Numbered from the stretch's first letter, positions 1-9,774 are shown. The stretch: DNA of 64,000 nt from Clavibacter capsici (GCF_001280205.1 NZ_CP012573.1:2604001-2668000); one strand, 5' to 3'. Translations and numbers: made by a program. The notes: a model not told the origin generated them from the sequence alone.

Positions 1-969
1 GAGCGCCGCCGCCGCGAGGCCCGTCAGCACGCCGAGCTGGGGCCGACTCGCGAACACGGTGCCGGCGAGCAGGAGCCCGAGGGCCCCGGCGATGCCGTAG
101 CCGAAGAGCATGGCGCTGAGCTGCTCCGGCGGGATCCCCATCACGCGCGTGACGAACGGGTCGACGTACGTGTAGAAGCCGTACTGGCCGATCATGATCA
201 CCATCGCGGTGAGGCAGACGAACAGCACGCCGCCGACGCCCTGGCCGGCCATGCGCTGCCGGATCCCGACGCGGCCGCCGCCGGGCGCACCGGCCGGCGC
301 CTCCCGCTCGGGGCGGCCGACCGCGGGCAGGAAGCGCCAGACGAGCACGATCCCGAGGAGCGTGAGCACGCCGATCCCCGCGAACGCCGCGCGCCAGCCG
401 AACGCCTGCCCGGCCGCGGTGCCCACGGGCACGCCCAGCACGAACGCGAGGCTGCCGCCGCCGACCGTGAGCGCCACGGCCCGGCCGATCAGCGCGGGCG
501 GCACGAGGTGCGCCGAGTACGCGCCGACGACCGCCCAGAACAGGCCGTGCGCGAGCCCGCCGAGCACGCGCGTCGCGATGACGAGCTCGAACGTGGGGGC
601 GAGCGCGGTCAGCAGGTTGCTCGTCGCGAAGACCGCGAGGACCACGAGGAGCAGCGCGTGCCGCGGCACCCGGCGGGTGAGGGCCGCGAGCGGCGCGCTG
701 GAGAGCACCACGGCGACCGCGAACACCGAGACGAGGAGGCCGACGCGCGACTCGTCCACGCGGAGGTCGCCGCTCATCTCGCTGAGGAGGCCGGTGGGCA
801 GCGTCTCGCTCGTGACGCTGAGGAAGACGCACGCCGCGAGCGTGAGGATGCCGACCCAGGGGAAGCGGAAGGCGGGGTCCGCCGGGTCGTGCGGCGGCAC
901 CGGCGAGCGCCGTCCGCCGTGGGCGGCGCGGTCCGGATCGGGCAGGAATATGGGGGAGGTGTTCGTCAT
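1..969 (-). CDS. MFS transporter, DHA1-type drug/sugar efflux (C-terminus cut by window edge)
   Basis: The minus strand reads open from an ATG at 969 to the window edge (323 codons, no stop). After a hydrophilic N-terminus of about 35 residues, hydrophobic helices typical of the major facilitator superfamily alternate with short charged loops. They include an ETLPTGLL segment after TM1 and a GGGSLAFVLGVPVG segment resembling the motif-C region of proton-coupled efflux pumps of the AraJ/PucJ type. The family exports small molecules across the cytoplasmic membrane using the proton gradient; the substrate cannot be told from sequence. The gene diverges from purU with 79 bp between the starts. 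The end of the protein lies outside the window. Confidence 0.85.
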   Translation of the reverse strand, partial: MTNTSPIFLPDPDRAAHGGRRSPVPPHDPADPAFRFPWVGILTLAACVFLSVTSETLPTGLLSEMSGDLRVDESRVGLLVSVFAVAVVLSSAPLAALTRRVPRHALLLVVLAVFATSNLLTALAPTFELVIATRVLGGLAHGLFWAVVGAYSAHLVPPALIGRAVALTVGGGSLAFVLGVPVGTAAGQAFGWRAAFAGIGVLTLLGIVLVWRFLPAVGRPEREAPAGAPGGGRVGIRQRMAGQGVGGVLFVCLTAMVIMIGQYGFYTYVDPFVTRVMGIPPEQLSAMLFGYGIAGALGLLLAGTVFASRPQLGVLTGLAAAAL

Positions 970-1048
970 GGGGCACCCACAGGACGTCGACGGCGGGAGG
1001 ACTCCCGGGGCCGGCGGGATCCGCGCAGCCAGGCAATAGCCTAGACGG

Positions 1049-1921
1049 ATGACCGACCAGGCCACCCGCGCGCAGCCGCCGCACCGCGTCCTCAGCTTCT
1101 CCTGCGACGACCGTCCGGGGATCGTGCACGCCATCGCCGGCGCGATCGTCGAGGCCGGCGGCGACATCACGGAGTCGCAGCAGTTCTCGAGCGCCGACAC
1201 CGGCCGGTTCTTCATGCGGCTCCAGATCCAGAGCGCCGCCGACGACGACCGCCTGGCCGAGTCGCTCGCTGCCGTCGTCGAGCGCTACGACGCGACCTGG
1301 CACCTCGACGAGGTGGGCCGGCCGCTGCGCACGCTCGTGCTGGGATCCACCGCCGAGCACTGCGTGAACGACCTGCTGTTCCGGCAGCGCGCGGGGCAGC
1401 TGCCCGTCGAGATCCCGCTCGTGCTCAGCAACCACGGGAAGCTCGCCGACCTCGCCGGCTTCTACGGGGTGCCGTTCGAGCACGTGCCCGTCACCGACGA
1501 CGCGTCGAAGCGGGCGTTCGAGGAGCGCGTGATCCGCGCGGTCGAGGAGCACGACGTCGAGCTGGTGGTGCTGGCGCGCTACATGCAGATCCTCTCCCCC
1601 GAGCTGTGCGCGCGCCTCAGCGGCCGGATCATCAACATCCACCATTCCTTCCTCCCCGGCTTCAAGGGCGCGAACCCCTACAAGCAGGCGCACGCGCGCG
1701 GCGTGAAGCTCATCGGCGCGACCGCGCACTTCGTCACGAGCGACCTCGACGAGGGCCCGATCGTGGAGCAGAACGTCGTCCGCGTGGACCACTCGCGCAG
1801 CGCCCGCGAGCTCATGGCCATCGGCCAGGACGAGGAGTCGCGCACCCTCACGCAGGCCGTGCGCTGGTTCGCGGAGCACCGCGTGCTGCTCGACGGCGCG
1901 CGCACCATCATCTTCCGCTGA
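1049..1921 (+). CDS. purU: Formyltetrahydrofolate deformylase PurU
   Basis: 290 aa, the usual length of PurU, which hydrolyses 10-formyl-THF to THF and formate, supplying formate for purine synthesis and balancing one-carbon pools. An N-terminal ACT-type domain (about residues 12-90, starting LSFSCDDRPGIVHAIAG) precedes a formyltransferase-fold catalytic domain. That domain carries the signature INIHHSFLPGFKGANPY (Asn/His of the catalytic site) and the LDEGPIVEQ segment with the catalytic Asp. A strong hairpin terminator follows. It faces the convergent subtilase gene. purN and purH lie about 25 kb away, so this is not one purine operon. Confidence 0.95.
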   Translation: MTDQATRAQPPHRVLSFSCDDRPGIVHAIAGAIVEAGGDITESQQFSSADTGRFFMRLQIQSAADDDRLAESLAAVVERYDATWHLDEVGRPLRTLVLGSTAEHCVNDLLFRQRAGQLPVEIPLVLSNHGKLADLAGFYGVPFEHVPVTDDASKRAFEERVIRAVEEHDVELVVLARYMQILSPELCARLSGRIINIHHSFLPGFKGANPYKQAHARGVKLIGATAHFVTSDLDEGPIVEQNVVRVDHSRSARELMAIGQDEESRTLTQAVRWFAEHRVLLDGARTIIFR

Positions 1922-1951
1922 GGCATACGCCCGGTCGGCTTCGGGCATGCG

Positions 1952-1985
1952 AGAGGGGCGGGCGCCTCCCGGCACCCGCCCCTCT
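1952..1985. terminator. Bidirectional terminator between purU and subtilase A
   Basis: Inverted repeat AGAGGGGCGGGCG / CACCCGCCCCTCT (13 bp arms, one G:T-type mismatch) with an 8-nt loop, placed between two convergent stop codons. Confidence 0.75.
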
Positions 1986-2008
1986 GCGGTGGTCCTGCGT
2001 CAGCCGGG

Positions 2009-5000
2009 TCAGCGGGTCACGTAGAGGTACTTCGGCGCGCTGGTCTTGGCCGCGTTCGCGTCGTCACCCGCGTAGGCCGCGGTCACCGCGTAGCGGCCCT
2101 TCGGGTACGCCGGCAGCTCGACGCGGCCGGTGCCGGCCGCGTCGAGGGTGACCTCGAACGTGTCCGCGCCGACCTTCACGGTGACGGTGCCCGTGGGCGC
2201 CGCCTTCGCGGCGCTGTCGACCTTGACCGTGACGACCGCCTTCTGCGCGCTCGTCAGCACGGGCGGCTTCACGCTCACCGTGACCGTGCTGGCCAGCTTG
2301 ATCACGACGGGCTCGCTGGTCGCGGTGCCCGTCGGGCCCTCGGCCGGCTTCGCCGTCACGACGACGGTGATCGACTTGCCCGAGGCCGACGGCGAGACCC
2401 GGTAGGTCGCGCGCGTCTGGCCGGGGAGCGCCTTGCCGTCCGCGTACCACTGGTACGAGAACGTGAGGCCCTCCTGGTCCCACGTGCCGGGCGTCGCCGT
2501 GAGCGTCTGGCCGGCGACGGGGGTGCCGGTGACCACGGGCGGCGCGGTCGCGACCGGGGCGGGGATCGCCCCGGACTCGACGCGGACGTACGTGGTGAAG
2601 GGGGATCCCGAGTACGCGACGCGACCGAGGTACGCGGTCTCGGGAGCGAGGTCGCTCCACGACGCCGTGTAGGTGGCCGGCCGGCTCTGCACCGCGTCGA
2701 TCGGGTTCGGGGACACCGTGAAGGCGCCCTCGTCCGTCGTCGTGGACAGGTCGAACTGCGTGACCGTGTAGTCGGCGGTCGTCGAGCCCGTCGGGATCGA
2801 GAACACGTCGACCTTCACCACGTAGGCGCCGGCCTCCGGCGTCTCGATGGTGACCGACTCGTCGGCGGACGCGGTGGCCGACGTGTACGTCGCGACGACC
2901 TTCCCGTCGACGACCCGGGTGACCGTGAGGTCGAGGTCGGCGGCTTCGTCCGCGGAGTCGAGGTCGATCCGCGTCGCCAGCTGGCCCGCCGGCACCGTGA
3001 TCGGGTAGGTGGCCGACGCCTTCGCGGGGCCGGAGCCGGTGAAGGGCGACGAGGCGTCCTTCGGGTCCGGGATCACGACGCCGCGGGCGAGGCCCTCGGC
3101 CGTGAGCGTGATCGGCCCGGTGGCGCCGGGGGTGACCGTGACGTCGACGGACCCGTCGATCCCGGTGCCCGCCACCTCGGCCGGGGCCGCGATGGAGACG
3201 GGGTTCACGGCGACGGGGCTGCGCACGACGTGGTCGGCGCTCGTCCAGGTGAGCGAGCCGGTGGCGTACCGGTCGACGGTCGCCGTGGTGCGCGTGAACG
3301 ACACCTCGAACGACTTCGTCTGGCCCGCCTCGGTGAACTCGAGCGTGGACGGCGTGACGTCCGCCCGGACGCCGGCGAGGCCCTGCACGCTGGCCGTGTA
3401 GGTGCCGGGGCCGGTGGAGGTGACCTCGCGCGTCACGGTCTCGGCGCCCGTGAGGGTGCCGATCGCGATGCTCGCCAGGTTGAGCTCCGACGGGTCGACG
3501 GGCTCGATGCCCGTCGCGTACCCGGTGGCCGCGAGGTACGCGAGCCAGTCGCTGCGGTCGTTGAGGTACAGCAGGCCCGCGTCGAGGTAGCGGGTCGGGT
3601 CGACGTGCCCGGCGCCCTGGGCGAAGGGATCCGTGACCGTGCCGCCGTCGGCGTCCTTCGTGTCGTAGGCGGTCGTCATGAGCGCCGACTTGATCTCCGA
3701 GACGGGCGCGTTCGGGCGCTCGCCCAGGTACAGCAGCGCGAGGCCGGCCACGTGCGGGGCCGCCATCGACGTGCCGGACAGGAGCGCGAAGGTCGGCTCG
3801 GCGCCCTCCGCGTTGTTCGTCGCCGCGATGATCGAGACGCCGGGCGCCGTGACGTCGGGCTTCAGGATGTCGCTGCCGTCCGCGAGGACCGGGCCGCGCG
3901 AGCTGAATCCGGCGACCTGCGGGGTCGGGGCGGAGACGCCCGTCGTGTTGTCCGGAACCAGGGTGACGGTCGCGCCGGGCGTGGCCGCGTACGCGGAGAC
4001 GGCGGCGTAGACGTCGGCGTCGAGGTGGACGGTCGGCACGGAGTGCGTGTCGGCGTCGATCGAGTTGGGCGTCGGGTTGACGAGCACCATGCCGATGCCG
4101 CCCGCGCGCTCGACCTCGGCCGACTTGGCGACCCGGTCGAACGTGCCGCGCTCGCACAGGACGATCTTCCCGGCCGTCTTCGCCGGGTCGAGGGATCCGG
4201 GTCCGCAGAGGTTCGGCGTGGTCGCGCCGGCCGCGGCGACGGAGGCCGCCGTGACGAAGGCGCCGGAGACCGGCTCGGTCACCGTGATGGACGAGCCCGC
4301 GAACTGCTGCCCGTCGCCGAGCTTCGCGGTGGCCTCGAAGTTGCCCGCGACCGTGCTCGCGGCGACCGTGGTGATCCACGGCGACGCGTTGTCGAGGGTG
4401 GACGCGTCCGGGCCGGAGTTGCCCGCGGAGGCGGAGACGAAGATGCCCGCGCTGGCGGCGCCCAGGAACGCGGCGTCGGTCGCGGAGAACGTGGTCTCCG
4501 CGGATCCGCCGCCGATGGAGTAGTTGATGACGTCGACGCCGTCCTTCGTCGCCTGCTCGATGGCGGCGACCAGATCGGCTCCCGCGCAGCCGTCGTCGTC
4601 CTGCGTGGAGTTGTCGGGGCCCGACCAGCAGACCTTGTACGCGGCGATCTTCGACGCGGGCGCGACGCCCGAGATCTCGCCGAGCGGGTTGCCGTCGATG
4701 GTGGCCTCCACGCCGGCGTTGCCCGCGGCGGTGGATCCCGTGTGCGAGCCGTGGCCGTCGCCGTCGCGCGGGGAGACGTACTCGCCCGTCGACGCGTTGC
4801 CGATGTTCGCCTTGCCGAAGCCGTCGACGAAGTAGCGCGCGCCGACGATCTTGGTGCTGCAGTCGGCGGCCGTGAACTGCTCGCCGGTCTGGCAGACGCC
4901 GGTGAACTGCGTGCCGTCGCCCTTGTCGAAGCGGATCGTGGATCCGTCGAGGTACGGCTCGGAACCCGCGGCGGTGCCGAGGCGGGCGCCCGCGAAGGAC

Positions 5001-5620
5001 GGGTTCTCCGGCGCGATGCCGGTGTCGATCACGCCGATGACGGCGCCCTCGCCCGCCTTCTCCTGGCCGCCCGTCTTCGCCCAGACGCCGTCGGCGCCGG
5101 TGAGGCCGAGGAAGTCGGCCGCAGGGGTGGAGGTGGGGTGGTAGATCCGGTCGCGCTCGACGCTCTGGACCTTCCGGTCGCTCGAGAGCTCCGCGGCCTG
5201 CTCGGCGGTGAGGTCGGCCGAGAAGCCGTTGACCGTGAGGGAGTACGAGTAGTCGATGTCGGCGCCGACGCTGGCGGCGACATCCTCCTGCTGCGCCTTC
5301 AGGTAGTCCGTGTACTCGGAGACGGGAGCGGATCCCGCGTCGAGCTGCGTGCCCGAGCGGGCCTGGGTGGCGGCGAGCCCGGAGACCCCGCCCTGGTAGG
5401 TCGCGGCGGCCTCGTCGGCGAGGGTCACGATGTAGCGGCCGTCCTCCAGGTCGGCCGCCTGCTTCGCGACGGTCGGTGCGGGGGCGGCCATGGCGCCTCC
5501 CGCTCCGAACGCGGCGAGGCCGGCGGCGACGAGGGCGGTGGCGGCGACGGAGGCCGTCGCCCTGCGCAGGGATGATGCGCGGTCGGACTCCGAGCGGAGC
5601 CGGATGGAGCGTGGGATCAC
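2009..5620 (-). CDS. Secreted subtilisin-like serine protease (S8) with C-terminal Ig-like domains, paralog A
   Basis: Start chosen at the GTG at 5620, which has AAGGA 7 nt upstream; an ATG at 5674 is possible but lacks a clear RBS. This gives 1203 aa. A twin-basic N-terminus plus hydrophobic stretch ending near AMAA (about residue 45) is a signal peptide. An I9-type propeptide follows (GRYIVTL...NGFSADL). The S8 domain has catalytic Asp199 (VIDTG), His290 (GDGHGSH), oxyanion Asn401 (SAGNSG) and Ser618 (SGTSMAAPH). A PA domain is inserted at about 435-560. Beyond about 720 lie a fibronectin/Fn3-like region and two Ig-like modules (one with YQWYADG, one at the C-terminus). It is a large extracellular protease of the type common in Clavibacter and streptomycetes; the substrate is unknown. 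It follows paralog B, with 309 bp between them that appear to hold its own promoter. Confidence 0.93.
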   Translation of the reverse strand: MIPRSIRLRSESDRASSLRRATASVAATALVAAGLAAFGAGGAMAAPAPTVAKQAADLEDGRYIVTLADEAAATYQGGVSGLAATQARSGTQLDAGSAPVSEYTDYLKAQQEDVAASVGADIDYSYSLTVNGFSADLTAEQAAELSSDRKVQSVERDRIYHPTSTPAADFLGLTGADGVWAKTGGQEKAGEGAVIGVIDTGIAPENPSFAGARLGTAAGSEPYLDGSTIRFDKGDGTQFTGVCQTGEQFTAADCSTKIVGARYFVDGFGKANIGNASTGEYVSPRDGDGHGSHTGSTAAGNAGVEATIDGNPLGEISGVAPASKIAAYKVCWSGPDNSTQDDDGCAGADLVAAIEQATKDGVDVINYSIGGGSAETTFSATDAAFLGAASAGIFVSASAGNSGPDASTLDNASPWITTVAASTVAGNFEATAKLGDGQQFAGSSITVTEPVSGAFVTAASVAAAGATTPNLCGPGSLDPAKTAGKIVLCERGTFDRVAKSAEVERAGGIGMVLVNPTPNSIDADTHSVPTVHLDADVYAAVSAYAATPGATVTLVPDNTTGVSAPTPQVAGFSSRGPVLADGSDILKPDVTAPGVSIIAATNNAEGAEPTFALLSGTSMAAPHVAGLALLYLGERPNAPVSEIKSALMTTAYDTKDADGGTVTDPFAQGAGHVDPTRYLDAGLLYLNDRSDWLAYLAATGYATGIEPVDPSELNLASIAIGTLTGAETVTREVTSTGPGTYTASVQGLAGVRADVTPSTLEFTEAGQTKSFEVSFTRTTATVDRYATGSLTWTSADHVVRSPVAVNPVSIAAPAEVAGTGIDGSVDVTVTPGATGPITLTAEGLARGVVIPDPKDASSPFTGSGPAKASATYPITVPAGQLATRIDLDSADEAADLDLTVTRVVDGKVVATYTSATASADESVTIETPEAGAYVVKVDVFSIPTGSTTADYTVTQFDLSTTTDEGAFTVSPNPIDAVQSRPATYTASWSDLAPETAYLGRVAYSGSPFTTYVRVESGAIPAPVATAPPVVTGTPVAGQTLTATPGTWDQEGLTFSYQWYADGKALPGQTRATYRVSPSASGKSITVVVTAKPAEGPTGTATSEPVVIKLASTVTVSVKPPVLTSAQKAVVTVKVDSAAKAAPTGTVTVKVGADTFEVTLDAAGTGRVELPAYPKGRYAVTAAYAGDDANAAKTSAPKYLYVTR

Positions 5621-5682
5621 GAACACGTCCTTCGAGTGGGGATGAGTGGTCCGCGCACGCCCCGAGACGCGCACGAAACCTC

Positions 5683-5688
5683 AACATA
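5683..5688 (-). promoter_or_regulatory. Candidate -10 of subtilase A promoter
   Basis: On the minus strand TATGTT, about 63 nt before the GTG start. No good -35 hexamer lies 16-18 nt upstream, which would fit an activator-dependent promoter with the palindrome at 5719-5736 as activator site. Confidence 0.35.
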
Positions 5689-5718
5689 CCCCGGGTATTC
5701 GCCCTGAGATAGGGCCCG

Positions 5719-5736
5719 TGTTACCGCCGTGTAACA
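5719..5736 (-). promoter_or_regulatory. Perfect palindrome TGTTAC-N6-GTAACA, GlnR-like box upstream of subtilase A
   Basis: Exact inverted repeat with a 6-nt spacer. Read toward the gene it is GTTAC-ACGGCG-GTAAC, which resembles the actinobacterial GlnR half-box pair GTnAC-N6-GaAAC. It sits 31 nt upstream of the candidate -10. A near-identical element lies 32 nt upstream of the livK -10 at 53040-53055. Confidence 0.5.
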
Positions 5737-5882
5737 GTTGCCGGAGGCGGTCGGATCCCCGTCACATCGGCGTTCTCGCCGCGCTCGGCCGAGCCTGCCG
5801 CCTCCGTGCGGATACCTCGCGCACACCAGGCGTCCAGGTGGGCGTCCGGTCGGATCCGGCACGGCGTCCGCCCGCGCACGAC

Positions 5883-5915
5883 GGAGGGGCGGGTGCCACC
5901 GGCACCCGCCCCTCC
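5883..5915 (-). terminator. Terminator of subtilase B
   Basis: Perfect 15-bp stem GGAGGGGCGGGTGCC / GGCACCCGCCCCTCC with a 3-nt loop, 15 bp beyond the stop codon. Confidence 0.85.
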
Positions 5916-5929
5916 GCCTCTCCCGCGGG

Positions 5930-8900
5930 TCAGCCCGCCACGTGCCACGTCCGCGCGGGGCTCGTGCCGGTGCCGACCATGTGGTCGCCGGGGTAGGACG
6001 CCTCGACGGAGTGGTCGCCCGGCTGGATGCCGGAGACGTCGACGCGCCCTGTGCCCGACCCGTCGAGCGGGACCCGGTACGTCCGCTCATCGACGGTCAG
6101 GCTCGCCGTCCCCGTGGCCGCCTGGGGCGCACCGCTCCGGACGGCGACCTCCACGCACGCGGTCCCGGCGGGCGCGCCGGGCGGCGTGGTGAGCGTCAGG
6201 CGGACGTCGGGCGCGTACCGCACGGTGACGGGCGCGCTCGTGGCGACCCCGGTCGCGCCGCCCGGCGCGGTGGCCGTCACGCGGGCGGTCAGCGCGGTGC
6301 CGGCGAGCGCCGACGTGACGCGGAGGGACGAGCCCGTCGCGCCGCCGATGGCCTTCCCGTCGGACAGCCACTGCGTGGCGAAGGTCGCGCCCGCGGGGGT
6401 CCACGTGCCGGTCGACGCGGTCAGCGTCTGCCCGACGTCGGGGGTGCCGCTGATGACCGGCGGCTCGCTCGCCACCGGCGCGACGGCGGCGGCCGGCGTC
6501 GTCACGTCCACCAGGGTGGTGGCGTCGGATCCCGTGTACGACACGAGCCCGACGTACCGGGACCCGGCGTCGAGGCCGGACCACGACGCGGCGTACGTCG
6601 CCTTCCGCCCCTGCGTCACGCGCAGCTGCGCCGGCGTCACCGCGAACGCGCCCTTGCCGCCGCTCGCGCCGACGTCGTAGCGGGTCAGGTCGAAGTCGGC
6701 CTTCTTCGCCGATCCCGCGACGGTCTCCGCCTCGACGGTCGCCACGTAGTCGCCGGCCTCCGGGGCGGGCACCACGATGCGCTCGGAGAGCGACGGCGTC
6801 AGCTGGATGTCCACCAGCGTGCGCTTCCCGTCGGCGCCGACCCGCTGCAGCAGCAGGGCCAGGTCGGAGGCCCCGTCGCGCGGCGTCGCGTCGAGCACGA
6901 GCGCCTTCTCGCCCGCGGCGACGGTGAGGGGCATCTCGAAGTCCTCGTCCTTCTCGAGCGATCCGGTCGGTCCCGACTTCGGTCCGGACGGGTCGTGGAG
7001 GAGCTGCCCCTGCGCGAGCCCGGAGGTCGTGAGCCCGATCCGGCCGGTGACGCCCGCGGTCACGGTGACGCCGACCTCGCCCGCCGTCCCGCTGCCCGAG
7101 ACCGACGACGGCGCGTCGAGCTCCCTCGGCCGCACCGCGACGGGGCTGCGGACCGTGCCGCCCGCGCCCGACCACGTGAGGGATCCGGTCGTCCAGGCGT
7201 CCAGCGCGGCGCCCGCCTTCGTCGTGACGCGCACCTGGAAGGAGCGCGTCTGGCCGGGCCGGGTGAAGCTCAGCCTCGCGGGCGTCACCTTCACGTCCGC
7301 GCCCGTCACGCCCTGCACGGACGCGGTCCAGGTCCCCGCGGACTGCGAGGTGACGGTGCGCGTCACGGTCGCGCTGCCGACGAGCGAGCCGACCGCGATG
7401 CTCGGGAGGTTGAGGTCGGACACGGGCACGGGCGCCGCCGGATGCGGCAGCTCCAGTCCCGTCTGGGCGGCGTATCCCGCCCAGTCCCGCGGGCCGCTCG
7501 CGTAGACGAGGCCCGGGTGGAGGTACCGGCCGGGAGCGATCTCGCCCGCCCCCTGCGCGAACGGATCCGTGACGGGCTTCCCCTGCGCGTCCACCGTGTC
7601 CGTGGCGGTCGTCATCATCGCGGACTTGATCTCCGCGGGCGCCGCCTTCGGGTGCAGGCCGAGGTAGTCGAGCGCGAACCCGGCGATGTGCGGGGAGGAC
7701 ATCGACGTGCCGGAGAGCACGGCGAACCCGGGCTTCCCGTCCACGTCGGCGTAGGCCGCGGGGATGCCCGCGCCCGGCGCCGTGATGTCCGGCTTGATGA
7801 TGTCGCCGTCGTCGATGGACTCCGGCCCGCGCGAGCTGAAGCCCGTGACCTGCGGGGCCGGGCGCTCGACGCCCGAGGTGTTGCCGGGGGTGAGCGTCGC
7901 CGTGGCGCCGGCCTTCGCGGCGTACGCCACGACGGCGTCCCGCGCGTCGACGTCGAGGTGGACGGTCGGGACCGTGTGGGTGTCGAGGTCCTCGGAGTCC
8001 GCCTTGACGTTGGTGAGCACCATGCCGATGCCGCCCGCGCGGCGCACCTCGGCGCTCTTCGCGATGCGGGCCGAGACCCCGCGGTCGCACTGCACGATGC
8101 GGCCCGTCACCTTGGCCGGGTCGAGCGTGCCCTTCCCGCAGAGCTCCGGGGACTTCGCGCCTGCGACGCCCGAGTCGGCCGCGCGCACGAGCGGGCCCGA
8201 CACCGCGGAGGGCACCGTGATGGATCCGCCCGAGTACTTCCGACCGTCGCCGAGCGTCACGGTCGCGGAGTAGTTGTCGGGGACGCTGCTGGCCGCGACC
8301 GTGGTGATCCACGGCTCCATGTTCGCGACCGTCCCGGCGTCGGGGCCGCTGTTGCCGGCGGATGCCGCGACGAAGACGCCGGCGCTCGCGGCACCCAGGA
8401 GGGCGCGCTGCTCCTCGTCCGACGCACGTCCGTCGCTGCCGAGCGACATGTTGATGACGTCCGCGCCGTCGGCCGTGGCCTGGTCGATGGCCGCGATGAT
8501 GTCGGACAGCTGGCACCCGTCGTCCGTCTCGACGTCCGGGTCCGGTCCGTCCCAGCACACCTTGTAGGCGGCGATCTTGGCGGCCGGGGCGACGCCCGCG
8601 ATGGTGTCGAGGGTGCGGCCCTGGATGACGGCTGTGACGTCGGCGTTCCCCGCGGCCGTGCTGGCCGTGTGCGTGCCGTGCCCGTCGGTGTCGCGCGGCG
8701 AGCGCTTCTCCTCCGGCCCGATCGGGTCCGTCTTCAGGTCGCGGCCGGCGATGTAGGAGCGCGCGCCGATGAGCTTCGTGGAGCAGTCGGCGGCCGTGAA
8801 GCCGTCGCCCGTCTCGCACGTGCCGTGGAAGACGCTGCCGTCGGCCTTGCGGAACGCGATGCCCTTCCCGTCGCGGTACGGCTCGGCACCCGGGGTCGTC

Positions 8901-9529
8901 CCGAGGGGCTTCCCCGCGAAGGACGGGTTGTCGGGGGCGATGCCGGAGTCGATGTCGGCGATCACCGTGCCGGCGCCCGCCTTCCCCACGCCGCCCGCTG
9001 CCGCCCACAGCCCGCGGTCGCCCTCGAGCCCGAGGGAGCGGGTCGCGGGCGTGGACTGCATGTGCAGCGTCTGGTCGGGCTCGACGCTCAGGACGTCGGC
9101 GGAGTGCCCGAGCGCGCGGACCTGCGCCGCGGTGAGGTCCGCGGAGAACCCGTTCGTCGTGAGCGAGTACTCGTGCGTGGGGGTGGCGCCGACCGAGTCG
9201 GCGATGCCGTGCTGGGTCCGGGAGAGGTGGTCGGAGTAGCGCTCCACGGCGTCCGACTGCGCGTCCAGGCGCGCGCCGGGGTCGACCTTCGTGCGCGCCA
9301 GCCCGTCGAGGGTCCCGTCGTAGGTGGCCGCCGGCTGGTCCTTGAGGGTGACGAGGTAGTGGCCGTCCCCCGCGTCCACGGGCACGGACGCCCGCGGCAT
9401 CGTGGCGGCCCCGGCGGCGGAGCCCCCGGCGGCGACCAGCGCCACGGCGAGCGCGCAGGCCACGATGGGCCGGGCCTGGCGCAGGCGGCGCCTCCGCTCG
9501 GGCGGGATCGGGTCTCGGTGGATGGGCAT
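5930..9529 (-). CDS. Secreted subtilisin-like serine protease (S8), paralog B
   Basis: 1199 aa from the ATG at 9529, which is preceded by AGGAGGGA at good spacing; the reading frame stays open much further upstream but that part overlaps icd. Same layout as paralog A: basic N-terminus and hydrophobic signal segment ending near residue 42, I9-like propeptide (HYLVTLKD...NGFSADL), and S8 domain with Asp194, His284, Asn393 and Ser609 (SGTSMSSPH). A PA insert spans about 425-550, with a C-terminal Fn3/Ig-like tail. The catalytic Asp sits in DSG rather than the common DTG, a tolerated variant. A and B align over the whole length, so they arose by tandem duplication, but they differ a good deal in surface loops. 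It is followed by its own strong terminator. Confidence 0.93.
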   Translation of the reverse strand: MPIHRDPIPPERRRRLRQARPIVACALAVALVAAGGSAAGAATMPRASVPVDAGDGHYLVTLKDQPAATYDGTLDGLARTKVDPGARLDAQSDAVERYSDHLSRTQHGIADSVGATPTHEYSLTTNGFSADLTAAQVRALGHSADVLSVEPDQTLHMQSTPATRSLGLEGDRGLWAAAGGVGKAGAGTVIADIDSGIAPDNPSFAGKPLGTTPGAEPYRDGKGIAFRKADGSVFHGTCETGDGFTAADCSTKLIGARSYIAGRDLKTDPIGPEEKRSPRDTDGHGTHTASTAAGNADVTAVIQGRTLDTIAGVAPAAKIAAYKVCWDGPDPDVETDDGCQLSDIIAAIDQATADGADVINMSLGSDGRASDEEQRALLGAASAGVFVAASAGNSGPDAGTVANMEPWITTVAASSVPDNYSATVTLGDGRKYSGGSITVPSAVSGPLVRAADSGVAGAKSPELCGKGTLDPAKVTGRIVQCDRGVSARIAKSAEVRRAGGIGMVLTNVKADSEDLDTHTVPTVHLDVDARDAVVAYAAKAGATATLTPGNTSGVERPAPQVTGFSSRGPESIDDGDIIKPDITAPGAGIPAAYADVDGKPGFAVLSGTSMSSPHIAGFALDYLGLHPKAAPAEIKSAMMTTATDTVDAQGKPVTDPFAQGAGEIAPGRYLHPGLVYASGPRDWAGYAAQTGLELPHPAAPVPVSDLNLPSIAVGSLVGSATVTRTVTSQSAGTWTASVQGVTGADVKVTPARLSFTRPGQTRSFQVRVTTKAGAALDAWTTGSLTWSGAGGTVRSPVAVRPRELDAPSSVSGSGTAGEVGVTVTAGVTGRIGLTTSGLAQGQLLHDPSGPKSGPTGSLEKDEDFEMPLTVAAGEKALVLDATPRDGASDLALLLQRVGADGKRTLVDIQLTPSLSERIVVPAPEAGDYVATVEAETVAGSAKKADFDLTRYDVGASGGKGAFAVTPAQLRVTQGRKATYAASWSGLDAGSRYVGLVSYTGSDATTLVDVTTPAAAVAPVASEPPVISGTPDVGQTLTASTGTWTPAGATFATQWLSDGKAIGGATGSSLRVTSALAGTALTARVTATAPGGATGVATSAPVTVRYAPDVRLTLTTPPGAPAGTACVEVAVRSGAPQAATGTASLTVDERTYRVPLDGSGTGRVDVSGIQPGDHSVEASYPGDHMVGTGTSPARTWHVAG

Positions 9530-9703
9530 GGCTGTTCCCTCCTGTCGCCGGCTGGCCGGCATCCGGATCCGCGGCGCACCGCGTGCGCTGCACGGCGGTC
9601 GCCGCCGTCGCGGACTCGCGTCGTCGACGCGTCGGGGAGAACCGTAGGGAGGAACCCGCGGCATCCGGGCGCCCTCTGCACACGCCGTCAGCGCCCGGGG
9701 ACG

Positions 9704-9741
9704 CGAGAGGCCCCGCCCCCGGATCGGGGCGGGGCCTCTCG
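9704..9741 (-). terminator. Terminator of icd
   Basis: Near-perfect stem GAGAGGCCCCGCCCC / GGGGCGGGGCCTCTC (15 bp) with a 6-nt loop, about 35 bp beyond the icd stop. Confidence 0.85.
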
Positions 9742-9774
9742 GCGTGCGGCGGCGTCGGCGCGCCGCCCCGGGGA

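Larger units (their letters stand above)
5621..5929. other. Intergenic region between the two subtilase genes
   Basis: No credible gene. It holds the promoter and 5' leader of subtilase A (with an 18-bp palindrome at 5719-5736) and the terminator of subtilase B at 5883-5915. Confidence 0.7.
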
